From contig CAYXLI010000008.1 of assembly GCA_964464925.1 (NCBI GenBank), positions 186,001 through 250,000 on the forward strand: 64,000 nucleotides of DNA, read 5' to 3'. This DNA is from CAYXLI01 sp964464925. GTDB taxonomy: Bacteria > Acidobacteriota > Terriglobia > Bryobacterales > Bryobacteraceae. The position numbers and the translations under genes were made by a program. Below the pieces are notes generated by a model. The model was not told where the DNA came from. It ran no database searches and saw nothing but the letters and a program-made list of their open reading frames with translations. Shown here in pieces: positions 9,336 through 17,156 of the stretch. The stretch's first letter is position 1. The number at the start of each line of letters is the position of its first letter.

Positions 9336-10214
9336 ATGATTCGAAATACCAGATTGCAGGACCGCGGAGTTCTGATCACCGGCGCCAGCCAAGGCTTAGG
9401 CAAAGCCATAGCAGCGGCTTGCCTGAGAGAAGGCGCGCATCTGCTGCTCACTGCTCGGGATCAGACAGTCCTTGAAACAGCAGCTGCGGAATTACGAGCC
9501 GAAGCTCAACCAGGACAGAGAGTTCTGACCATCGCAGCCGACGTTGCTTCGCCCGAAGAGGCCAGGGCTTCCGTTTCCAAAGCCATTGCAGAACTGCCAA
9601 ACTTCTCCGCGCTTGTGAACAACGCAGGAGTGTGGGGCCCGATGGGGCGCTTGGAAGACGTGCCCTGGGAAGAATGGTTCGCAGCGGTGAACACGAACCT
9701 GATGGGTACGGCGCTCATGTGCAGGTTCGTCATCCCGCATTTCCGAAGCCGGCATTATGGCAAGATCGTGAATCTTTCCGGAGGTGGGGCAACAGCACCG
9801 ATGCCGCGGATCAGTGCGTATGCGGCGTCGAAGGCAGGCGTCGTCCGGTTTACCGAAACGCTCGCTCAGGAAACGCAAGACGCAGGTATCCGGGTAAACG
9901 CCATCGCTCCGGGTGCGCTGAACACGAGGATGCTGGATCAGTTGCTCACGGCAGGTCGTGAGAAGGTGGGCGATCACTATTATCAACGCGGGTTGAAACA
10001 GCAGGAAGAAGGTGGCGCCTCATTGGAAAGAGCGGCGGCCCTTGCAGTATTTCTGCTCAGTTCCGAAAGCGACGCGGTCACGGGACGTCTGATCAGTGCC
10101 GTTTGGGACGCTTGGGAATCGCTGCCGGAACGCGCAGAAGAACTGGCGCGAACCGATGTCTATACGCTGCGCCGCATCATTCCGAAGGAACGCGGTTTGG
10201 CTTGGGAAGAATGA
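9336..10214 (+). CDS. Short-chain dehydrogenase/reductase in heptose operon
   Basis: A 292-residue classical SDR with the NAD(P) loop TGASQGLG (near residue 15), NNAG (near 93), the catalytic serine in NLSGGGA and the YAASK pair, then the N-A-I-APG stretch. The C-terminal 40 residues (AWESLPERAEELA...LRRIIP) extend beyond the core and may form a substrate lid. It is the first gene of a seven-gene chain and its stop overlaps the next start (ATGA at 10211). Its substrate is unknown. Being coupled to heptose genes suggests oxidation or reduction of a sugar or sugar nucleotide in the same pathway. Confidence 0.85.
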   Translation: MIRNTRLQDRGVLITGASQGLGKAIAAACLREGAHLLLTARDQTVLETAAAELRAEAQPGQRVLTIAADVASPEEARASVSKAIAELPNFSALVNNAGVWGPMGRLEDVPWEEWFAAVNTNLMGTALMCRFVIPHFRSRHYGKIVNLSGGGATAPMPRISAYAASKAGVVRFTETLAQETQDAGIRVNAIAPGALNTRMLDQLLTAGREKVGDHYYQRGLKQQEEGGASLERAAALAVFLLSSESDAVTGRLISAVWDAWESLPERAEELARTDVYTLRRIIPKERGLAWEE

Positions 10215-11188
10215 ACTTCGCGATCATTGGTTGTGGACTGATCGGCCAGAAACGCGTTCGTGCTCTCCGGCCGCAGCATCGGATTTTGTACACCGTCGAT
10301 GTAAAAGAGGAACGCGCGCGAAAACTGGCAGAGCAGGCGGACAGCAAACCATTGTCCGACTGGCGTGTGGCAGTTTCGGATCCTAACGTAGATGCTGTGA
10401 TCATCGCGACGGTGAATCACGCGTTGGCGCCGATCACGCTTGGCGCCGTGGAGAACGGCAAGCATGTGCTGGTGGAGAAGCCCGCCGCGATCCGTGCCGA
10501 AGAACTCGACCCCATCATAGCTCTGGCTCATCAGAAGCGGGTTTGTGTGCAAACCGGCTTCAACCACCGTTTCCATCCTGCCCTGCAGAAGGCGAAGGCG
10601 ATCGTGGACTCCGGCGAAATCGGACCACTGATGTTCCTTCGCGGACGCTACGGCCATGGAGGCCGGGTGGGCTACGACAAAGAATGGCGCGCGAATCCCG
10701 AACTGTCCGGCGGCGGTGAGCTGATCGACCAGGGCGTACACCTGATTGACCTGTCCCGCTGGTTCCTGGGCGACTTCACAACGGTGGAGGGACACGCGCA
10801 CACCTACTTCTGGGATATGGCCGTGGATGATAACGCGTTCCTTTCGTTGCGCACGGCGGCCGGGCAGACCGCGTGGATCCACGCCAGTTGCACCGAATGG
10901 AAGAATCTGTTCTCGTTGGAGATCTACGGCCGGACAGGAAAGCTCCAGGTCGACGGTCTGGGCGGCAGCTATGGCGTGGAGAGAATCGCCTTTTATAAAA
11001 TGCTGCCGGAAATGGGTCCGCCGCCAACCACGATCTGGGAATTTCCGGGCGAGGATATATCGTGGCGAACGGAGCTGGCGCTCTTCTTCGAAGGCATTCA
11101 GCGCGGGGCGGCTGCCGGACCATCGCTTGAGGACGCGCGTGCCGCTCTCGCCATCGTTGCGCAAATCTATAAGGGTTTCCAGGCATGA
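10211..11188 (+). CDS. Gfo/Idh/MocA-family oxidoreductase
   Basis: A 325-residue NAD(P)-dependent sugar oxidoreductase. The start at 10211 is chosen because ATG overlaps the upstream stop (ATGA) and opens directly on the Rossmann strand FAIIGCGLIGQKR; an open frame further upstream is an artefact. The EKP motif with the conserved lysine is in VLVEKPAA, followed by the GFNHRFHP segment; GGGELIDQGVHLIDLSRW carries the D-x-x-x-H active-site pattern. The family oxidises or epimerises sugar hydroxyls on nucleotide sugars or free sugars. It is translationally coupled to the SDR before it and the HddA kinase after it, so it probably acts on the same sugar; the known GDP-heptose route does not need it. 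Confidence 0.86.
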   Translation: MNFAIIGCGLIGQKRVRALRPQHRILYTVDVKEERARKLAEQADSKPLSDWRVAVSDPNVDAVIIATVNHALAPITLGAVENGKHVLVEKPAAIRAEELDPIIALAHQKRVCVQTGFNHRFHPALQKAKAIVDSGEIGPLMFLRGRYGHGGRVGYDKEWRANPELSGGGELIDQGVHLIDLSRWFLGDFTTVEGHAHTYFWDMAVDDNAFLSLRTAAGQTAWIHASCTEWKNLFSLEIYGRTGKLQVDGLGGSYGVERIAFYKMLPEMGPPPTTIWEFPGEDISWRTELALFFEGIQRGAAAGPSLEDARAALAIVAQIYKGFQA

Positions 11189-12165
11189 TCATCACGCGTA
11201 GCCCTTTGCGGCTTTCCCTCGGCGGCGGTGGCACCGATCTTCCGTCGTATTACCGAAAACATGGCGGATTTCTGATTGCGGCAGCCATCGATAAATACGT
11301 CTTCATCACCATTCATCAGACGTTCATCGATGAGATCATTCTGAAGTACTCCAGCCTGGAGAAGGCGACGACCATTGAGGAAGTGCAGCATCCCATCATT
11401 CGTGAGAGCCTCCGGTTGGCCGGAATCAGCCACCCGAACATCGAGATCACGAGCATGGCCGATATACCCGCAGGGACGGGACTCGGCTCCTCAGGCAGCT
11501 TTACCACGGCATTGCTGAAGGCGTTGCACGCTTATCAGAAACACCTCGTCCATCCTTCGGATTTGGCCGCCCAGGCCTGCGAGGTAGAAATCGACAGGCT
11601 TCGGGAACCCATCGGGAAGCAGGACCAGTACATTGCCGCTTATGGCGGCATTACGTGCTTCCACTTTCATCCGGACGATCGCGTGGAAGCATATCCGTTG
11701 CAGATGTCGAATGAGACGCTGCTCAATCTAGAGGACAATCTGATTCTGTTTTTCACCGGCTACTCCCGCTCGGCCAGCTCCATTCTGAAGGAGCAGGACG
11801 ATAAGAGTAAGCAGGACGATCAACCCATGACCGACAACCTGCACTTCATCAAAGACATCGGATTGAAGAGCTGCAGGGCGATTGAGACCGGGAATCTGCG
11901 CGAATTCGCACGGCTGATGAACGTGCACTGGGAGTACAAGAAACAGCGCTCCGGGAACATGAGCAACTCGACGATAGACGATTGGTATCGCCTGGCTCTG
12001 GATAATGGCGCGCTCGGCGGAAAGCTGATCGGGGCGGGCGGAGGCGGATTCCTGATGTTCTATGCCGAAGACAAGATGCGCCTGCGGCACGTTCTTACCC
12101 AGGCAGGACTTCGTGAGGTCCGGTTCCGGTTTGATTTCGAAGGCACCAAGATCGTAAGCCAATGA
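11185..12165 (+). CDS. hddA: GHMP kinase, D-glycero-alpha-D-manno-heptose 7-phosphate kinase (HddA type)
   Basis: The 326-residue enzyme should phosphorylate C1 of D-glycero-D-manno-heptose 7-phosphate with ATP. It has the GHMP motif I (SPLRLSLGGGGTDLPSYY), the ATP loop PAGTGLGSSGS (about residue 95) and motif III (GGKLIGAGGGGFLMFY). The sequence EPIGKQDQYIAAYGG is characteristic of HddA and fucokinase-like GHMP kinases. The start overlaps the preceding stop by ATGA. Assignment to heptose rather than fucose rests on the immediate neighbours HddC-, GmhA- and GmhB-like genes. Cytoplasmic. Confidence 0.87.
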   Translation: MIITRSPLRLSLGGGGTDLPSYYRKHGGFLIAAAIDKYVFITIHQTFIDEIILKYSSLEKATTIEEVQHPIIRESLRLAGISHPNIEITSMADIPAGTGLGSSGSFTTALLKALHAYQKHLVHPSDLAAQACEVEIDRLREPIGKQDQYIAAYGGITCFHFHPDDRVEAYPLQMSNETLLNLEDNLILFFTGYSRSASSILKEQDDKSKQDDQPMTDNLHFIKDIGLKSCRAIETGNLREFARLMNVHWEYKKQRSGNMSNSTIDDWYRLALDNGALGGKLIGAGGGGFLMFYAEDKMRLRHVLTQAGLREVRFRFDFEGTKIVSQ

Positions 12166-12869
12166 GTTTCCCTGTCGCTATTCTGGCCGGGGGCTTGGGG
12201 ACGAGGCTCGGAGAACTCACCCGCTCCATACCCAAGGCCTTGATTCCGGTGAATGGCCGGCCGTTTATCGCTCATCAACTCGAACTGCTGCGCGCTAACG
12301 GGATCGAGCGCGTAGTGCTGTGTATTGGCCACTACGGCGAGCAGATTCAGGAGTACGTTGGCGACGGCTCCCCATTCGGTGTCGCCGTTCAGTATTCGTT
12401 CGATGGGCCGGTCCTGCTGGGAACTGCTGGAGCGCTCCGCCGGGCAGCTCACCTGCTCGACGACTCTTTCTTCGTGGTTTACGGTGACTCATATCTGCCG
12501 TGCGATTATCAGGCCATAAAGGCCCGGTTCGAACAGAGCGGAAAAGCGGCACTCATGACCGTGTACCACAACCGGAACGCATTCGATACCAGCAATGTGG
12601 AATTCCGGAACGGCCAGATTGTCGTTTATAACAAACGAAACCGCACTCCCCAAATGGACCACATCGATTACGGTCTCGGCGTCTTCCGGCGAGATATTTT
12701 TCTGCGGCTTCCTGCGGATCGGGTGTGCGATCTGGCTCAGATTTATACGGACCTGCTGGCGGCCGGACAACTGGCCGCTTTCGAAGTGAGCGAGCGGTTC
12801 TACGAGATTGGCTCCGTACAGGGCCTCCGGGAACTGGAGGATTACTTGAGGAGTGAGGAGAAACGATGA
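12162..12869 (+). CDS. hddC: Sugar-1-phosphate nucleotidyltransferase, GDP-heptose type (HddC)
   Basis: A 235-residue nucleotidyltransferase that joins a nucleoside triphosphate with a sugar 1-phosphate. The N-terminal loop GGLGTRLGEL and the lysine of PKALIPVNGRPF are intact, as are the GTAGAL stretch and the metal-binding VVYGDSY motif (about 105). It is the short form without a C-terminal left-handed helix. In this operon the substrate should be D-glycero-D-manno-heptose 1-phosphate with GTP, giving GDP-heptose; the base specificity is inferred from the GDP-route partner HddA, not from the sequence. ATGA overlap with hddA, and ATGA overlap with the next gene. Confidence 0.85.
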   Translation: MSFPVAILAGGLGTRLGELTRSIPKALIPVNGRPFIAHQLELLRANGIERVVLCIGHYGEQIQEYVGDGSPFGVAVQYSFDGPVLLGTAGALRRAAHLLDDSFFVVYGDSYLPCDYQAIKARFEQSGKAALMTVYHNRNAFDTSNVEFRNGQIVVYNKRNRTPQMDHIDYGLGVFRRDIFLRLPADRVCDLAQIYTDLLAAGQLAAFEVSERFYEIGSVQGLRELEDYLRSEEKR

Positions 12870-13462
12870 GTTTTGCCGATGACTACTTGTCCGAAACGAT
12901 TCGCGTGGTGGAACAACTGGATCGCGGCGCGATCGAAGGAATGATCTCTGTGTTGGCGCAGACCCGAAAGAGCGGGGGCCGGCTATTCATTCTCGGCGTC
13001 GGCGGCAGTGCGGCCAATGCCTCTCACGCAGTAAACGATTTCCGCAAGATCGTAGGCATTGAGGCCTATGCTCCAACCGATAATGTGTCCGAACTCACGG
13101 CGCGCACGAACGACGAAGGGTGGGCGGGAATCTTCGAGTCGTGGCTGCGGGTCAGCAGATTGCGCGCAGAGGATGCCCTTCTCGTGTTGTCCGTGGGCGG
13201 CGGGAACCTGGAAAAACAGGTCAGCCCGAACCTGGTGGCGGCACTCCAGTATGCTCGCCAGATTGGCGCCAGAATTCTCGGCATTGTCGGTCGTGATGGA
13301 GGCTTTACGGCAACGGTTGCCGACGCCTGCGTGATTGTGCCGACGGTCAATCCCGTACACGTGACGCCTCATTCCGAAGCCTTTCAAGCGGTCGTCTGGC
13401 ACTTGCTGGTATCTCACCCGGACCTGAAGCAGGCGGAAACAAAATGGGAATCAGTGAAGTAG
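12866..13462 (+). CDS. gmhA: SIS-domain isomerase, sedoheptulose 7-phosphate isomerase (GmhA type)
   Basis: The 198-residue protein carries a single SIS domain: ILGVGGSAANASH near residue 45 and the second phosphate-binding strand LLVLSVGGGN near 107. GmhA converts sedoheptulose 7-phosphate to D-glycero-D-manno-heptose 7-phosphate. The metal or active-site region near the C-terminus reads VNPVHVTPHSEAFQAVVWH, matching the TP..E...V..H pattern of GmhA. Start overlaps the hddC stop (ATGA), and its 3' end overlaps the next gene by 19 bp. Confidence 0.87.
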   Translation: MSFADDYLSETIRVVEQLDRGAIEGMISVLAQTRKSGGRLFILGVGGSAANASHAVNDFRKIVGIEAYAPTDNVSELTARTNDEGWAGIFESWLRVSRLRAEDALLVLSVGGGNLEKQVSPNLVAALQYARQIGARILGIVGRDGGFTATVADACVIVPTVNPVHVTPHSEAFQAVVWHLLVSHPDLKQAETKWESVK

Positions 13463-13995
13463 CGGTCTTCCTCGATCGGGACGGCGTGGTAAATCGTGCG
13501 ATCGTGCGCGAAGGTAAACCATATCCGCCCGCAAATTTACAGGAAATGGAGATTCTTCCGGATGCGTTTTCCGGACTGCCGCTGCTGAAGCAAGCGGGCT
13601 TCCGCCTCATTGTCGTAACCAACCAGCCAGACGTGGCACGCGGGCGGCAGACAAGCGAGGCTGTGGAAGAGATGCATTCTACTCTGCGATCCAAGTTGCC
13701 GATCGACGACTTCTACGTCTGCTATCACGACGACGCCGATCACTGCGATTGCCGGAAACCCAAGCCGGGGTTGCTCCTGAAGGCTGCCGCCGCATATGGG
13801 CTACGATTGAGCGATAGCTTTCTGATCGGGGATCGTTGGCGCGATGTTGCCGCGGCGCAAGCGGCGGGTGCGCACAGCGTGTTCATTGATTATGGATATC
13901 GGGAGCGTGGGCCGGAACAGCCGCCGGACGCGACCTGCTCCTCTCTCTCCGAAGCTGTTGCGTGGATTCTGAACGAGGGAGTTCGTCTGAAGTGA
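13444..13995 (+). CDS. gmhB: HAD phosphatase, D-glycero-D-manno-heptose 1,7-bisphosphate 7-phosphatase (GmhB)
   Basis: A 183-residue HisB/GmhB-type HAD phosphatase. Motif I is FLDRDGVVN (9-17), motif II is VVTNQ (about 58), the cysteine cluster C-H-D-D-A-D-H-C-D-C lies in the zinc-loop region and CRKPKPG supplies motif III; IGDRWRDV is motif IV. It removes the 7-phosphate of heptose 1,7-bisphosphate after HddA and before HddC. It begins inside the last 19 bp of gmhA and its stop overlaps the transaldolase start (GTGA). Confidence 0.9.
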   Translation: MGISEVAVFLDRDGVVNRAIVREGKPYPPANLQEMEILPDAFSGLPLLKQAGFRLIVVTNQPDVARGRQTSEAVEEMHSTLRSKLPIDDFYVCYHDDADHCDCRKPKPGLLLKAAAAYGLRLSDSFLIGDRWRDVAAAQAAGAHSVFIDYGYRERGPEQPPDATCSSLSEAVAWILNEGVRLK

Positions 13996-14708
13996 AGAAG
14001 CTTGAAGATCTGCGAACCAAATTGTTTGCCGATGGGGCTGACAAGAAGGCAATGCTCGACATGTACGCCCGGCCTTATATCCAGGGATTCACGACCAATC
14101 CCACTCTGATGAGGAAGGCAGGGATCACGGATTACGAGGCGTTCGCGCGAGACATCCTGGCAAGCATCCCGGACCGCCCTATCTCCCTGGAAGTCTTCGC
14201 CGACACGTTTGATGAAATGCGGCGGCAGGCGCTCGGGATTGCGACCTGGGGCGAGAACGTGTACGTCAAGATTCCCGTTACGAATACGCGGCGGGAGAGT
14301 TCCTGCGACCTCATCCACGAGTTGTCCCATAAAGGCGTGAAGCTCAACGTGACCGCCCTATTGACGCTGGACCAGGTTCGTGATGTGACGGCGGCACTCA
14401 GCGGCGGCGCTCCTTCCTGTGTCTCCGTTTTTGCGGGACGAATTGCGGACACCGGATGCGATCCGGTTCCGATGATGGCGGAGTCCGTGCGTCTGGTATC
14501 GGCTCACCCCGGAATGGAACTGATCTGGGCGAGCCCTCGTGAATTACTGAACATCTTTCAGGCGGACTCCATCGGCTGTCACATCATCACCGCCACGAAC
14601 GATATTTTGAAGAAGCTGGAACTGATCGGCAAGGACCTTGCGGACTACTCGCTGGAGACGGTGAAGATGTTCCACGACGACGCGACCGCCTCAAAGTTCA
14701 CGGTCTAA
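13992..14708 (+). CDS. Transaldolase family protein at the end of the heptose operon
   Basis: A 238-residue small transaldolase or fructose-6-phosphate aldolase-like enzyme. The GTG at 13992 overlaps the gmhB stop (GTGA) and is preferred over an in-frame ATG 30 bp upstream. FTTNPTLMRKAG matches the TTNP signature, and VYVKIPVT carries the Schiff-base lysine. C-terminal residues ITATNDILKKLELIGKDL fit the family. It likely makes sedoheptulose 7-phosphate, the GmhA substrate, from hexose and tetrose phosphates, giving the operon its own precursor supply; this coupling is inference from position. Its 3' end overlaps the convergent glycosyltransferase by 4 bp. Confidence 0.86.
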   Translation: MKKLEDLRTKLFADGADKKAMLDMYARPYIQGFTTNPTLMRKAGITDYEAFARDILASIPDRPISLEVFADTFDEMRRQALGIATWGENVYVKIPVTNTRRESSCDLIHELSHKGVKLNVTALLTLDQVRDVTAALSGGAPSCVSVFAGRIADTGCDPVPMMAESVRLVSAHPGMELIWASPRELLNIFQADSIGCHIITATNDILKKLELIGKDLADYSLETVKMFHDDATASKFTV

Positions 14709-17026
14709 TCGCGGCCCGAAGCGTCACCGAAGGACATCGAGTCGATGATGCAGGAGAGGCGCCGGTAGTCGCCGTTTTTCCCTGGACGGAAGGTTCTTGC
14801 TGCTTCAATGACCAGTTTCCCTGAACAGCCATGTAATTCCGGCGGACACTTCATGCGGATCGAGAATGGTCCGTTCTCCTGCACGTGAAACCGACCCAGT
14901 TCGCGGTCCTCGAATCGAATCGTCAGGTCAAGACCCTTTGTGAAAGGTGCGAGATTGCGGCCTTCAACGCAAATTTCATCGCAACTCTCATTGATGGAAC
15001 AGTGATCCCTGGTGTATTTCTTTGAGATCCATCCATCACCATATCGCCCGCTGAATTTCGAGCCAATCCCGAGATGGTGCGCCCACTCCCGCCAGTACCG
15101 CGGCAACCGAGAGCGGTTGTAATAGGAACCAAGCAGCAAACTGAGACCAATCTTGGCGACTGTGGGGTGGGAGGGATTGAAGAACTGATCCTTCCCATCG
15201 ATCACGTAGCACGAGTATCCGAATACCCAATCGAAGGGAACATAGCCATAATGCTCCTTGGCGGTGCTGATACCTTCCATGTACATGGAGCGGCGGTTTG
15301 CGAGCGTCTTGTTCGTCGGGTACATGCGCGACGTGGCCAGAACCTCGTCAATTTTCAACATCGGAAACTGTTTGGCAACGCGGATCCACAAGTCGTAATC
15401 GAGCGCAAAGTGCAAATCCGGATTCATTCTGCCGGCACTATCGAAGACCTCGCGCCACATGAAAGCGGCCGGCTGGCAGATGAAACAACTTCGGTTGAGC
15501 TCCTGAACATCGAAGGGCCGCGTCGGGTACCGGCTGATTTCGGATCCATCCTCTTTCACATAGTTCGCCTCACCGTAGATCACCCCCATAGTGGGGTTAG
15601 CGAGCATGTGCTTGACGGCGCATCCAACCGCGCCGGGCAAGTAGGTATCGTCGGCATTGAGAAACGTGAAGATGCGACCCCGCGAAACAGCGAAACCCTG
15701 ATTCACCGCATCGGCCTGCCCCTTGTCGGGTTTCGACTCAAAGCGCAGACGGCCGCGATAGGCCTTCATGATCTCGACTGTCTCGTCGCTTGAGCCCCCG
15801 TCCATCACGATGTAATCGATATTCGGGTAGTCCTGCATCAGCACGCTATCGACTGTCTGCTTGATGAATCGGCCCATGTTAAACGCCGGCGTCACAATTG
15901 AGACCGTCGGCCAGTCTGCTACTGCCACGGTATGGAACATGCGATCGGAATCCGCCAGCCTGCGGAAAGCCGCAAGCGTGGTCTCGAGGACCGCGTCCCA
16001 AGTGAATAGGGCGAACCGATGGTACCCGGCCACGCGAAGAGACTCACGCAGCCGGAAATCGTTTACGATCCGGTTAATTCCTTCAAGGATGCTCTCGGAA
16101 TCGAAGCCGTCCGCCAGGAGGGCGGCATCTCCGGCAACCTCCTCTGCCGATCCGTTGCGAAAAGCGAGAACGGGAACGGAGGCGTGCATGGCGTGAAGAA
16201 CTGAGGCGCAGCCTGGCTCCGGCCGGGACGGAATCAGAACCGCCTGTGCTCCGGAGTAACACCGGCCAAGCTCTCTCCGGTCCGCCAAATCACGCTTCTC
16301 GATGACATTACCCAAACCGATTTCGTCAAAGGCGCGGTCTGCGTCGGGTCCGGAGAGATTGCCGTCGACTACCAATCTTACGCCGGCCCCGCTCTCAATG
16401 AATTTCTTCACCGCCCGCAGCAAGTTCAATGTTTCCGGAGATAAGCGGAGACGATCCGGCACCAACAAATACGGTTCTGAAGTGGCACTGCCAGAATGCA
16501 GCAAAGGCAAAAGGAGTTCGTCGGCAGCCGGTCGCACCACTTCCACCTTGTCCGGATCGATTACGAACGTTTCTACCAAAAGTTGCTTTGTGCGCCCGGA
16601 GAAAACGAAGACCTTGCTCGCCCGAAGTACCGTACCGCTGTAAATCTGGCGGAATCGCGCCAGAGTATTGGAATCGAAAGGCTGCGGGAGACGCTCGAAG
16701 TGAGGGTCGCAGAAAGTGACTACCGCGGGTACCAGCGTGTCTTCGGGCTCCAGCGAACCCAGTGGGCAGAAAAGCAGATCGGGCCGGGTTTGGGATAGAT
16801 CTTCCTGAATGGCGGCCTGGGCGGCAAACTCCGGAAGTGCCACGATCCGCGCATTCGGCGCAATGCTGCGAATGACGTCAACCTGGGCGTCTAAGGCATA
16901 TACAACGATGCGGTCCCGGCGCGAAACCGTATCCAACAGACGGACAACATTCCTAACGTAACACTTGAGACCGGCAGTGCGATCATTCGTGCTTCCGTAT
17001 GTCCGCAGATTGACCGCAATTCTCAT
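14705..17026 (-). CDS. Double glycosyltransferase: GT4-like domain, GT2 domain and C-terminal beta domain
   Basis: This 773-residue protein joins two glycosyltransferases. About 1-365 is a GT-B, GT4-like domain (MRIAVNLRTYG at the start; AVLIPSRPEPGCASVLHAMHAS carries the E-rich donor region, in weak form). About 375-640 is a GT-A, GT2 domain with VSIVTPAFNMGRFI, MDGGSSDETV, NADDTYLPGA and the acceptor-side LDYDLWIRVAK. The last 110 residues (GRYGDGWISKKYTR to DYRRLSCIIDSM) form a beta-rich domain that also seems to end three neighbouring proteins. It probably adds two consecutive sugars in the cytoplasm. It is convergent with, and overlaps by 4 bp, the heptose operon; it has no close partner upstream (130 bp gap to the GT9 gene stop). 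Confidence 0.87.
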   Translation of the reverse strand: MRIAVNLRTYGSTNDRTAGLKCYVRNVVRLLDTVSRRDRIVVYALDAQVDVIRSIAPNARIVALPEFAAQAAIQEDLSQTRPDLLFCPLGSLEPEDTLVPAVVTFCDPHFERLPQPFDSNTLARFRQIYSGTVLRASKVFVFSGRTKQLLVETFVIDPDKVEVVRPAADELLLPLLHSGSATSEPYLLVPDRLRLSPETLNLLRAVKKFIESGAGVRLVVDGNLSGPDADRAFDEIGLGNVIEKRDLADRRELGRCYSGAQAVLIPSRPEPGCASVLHAMHASVPVLAFRNGSAEEVAGDAALLADGFDSESILEGINRIVNDFRLRESLRVAGYHRFALFTWDAVLETTLAAFRRLADSDRMFHTVAVADWPTVSIVTPAFNMGRFIKQTVDSVLMQDYPNIDYIVMDGGSSDETVEIMKAYRGRLRFESKPDKGQADAVNQGFAVSRGRIFTFLNADDTYLPGAVGCAVKHMLANPTMGVIYGEANYVKEDGSEISRYPTRPFDVQELNRSCFICQPAAFMWREVFDSAGRMNPDLHFALDYDLWIRVAKQFPMLKIDEVLATSRMYPTNKTLANRRSMYMEGISTAKEHYGYVPFDWVFGYSCYVIDGKDQFFNPSHPTVAKIGLSLLLGSYYNRSRLPRYWREWAHHLGIGSKFSGRYGDGWISKKYTRDHCSINESCDEICVEGRNLAPFTKGLDLTIRFEDRELGRFHVQENGPFSIRMKCPPELHGCSGKLVIEAARTFRPGKNGDYRRLSCIIDSMSFGDASGRD

Positions 17027-17156
17027 GGTTAGCCGGCGCGTCCGCGCCCACGAGTCCCCTTATACGTCGGATTAGGCGATTGTACAGGGATTCCCCTCCC
17101 ACTTCAATCAATTTGTCCAGAGTACTGGTACCCTATGCCAAACAATACTAAAAGGG

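Noticed and set aside
10103..10210. Upstream extension of the Gfo/Idh/MocA frame
   Set aside because: It lies inside the SDR gene in another frame; the ATG at 10211 overlaps the SDR stop and starts the Rossmann strand.
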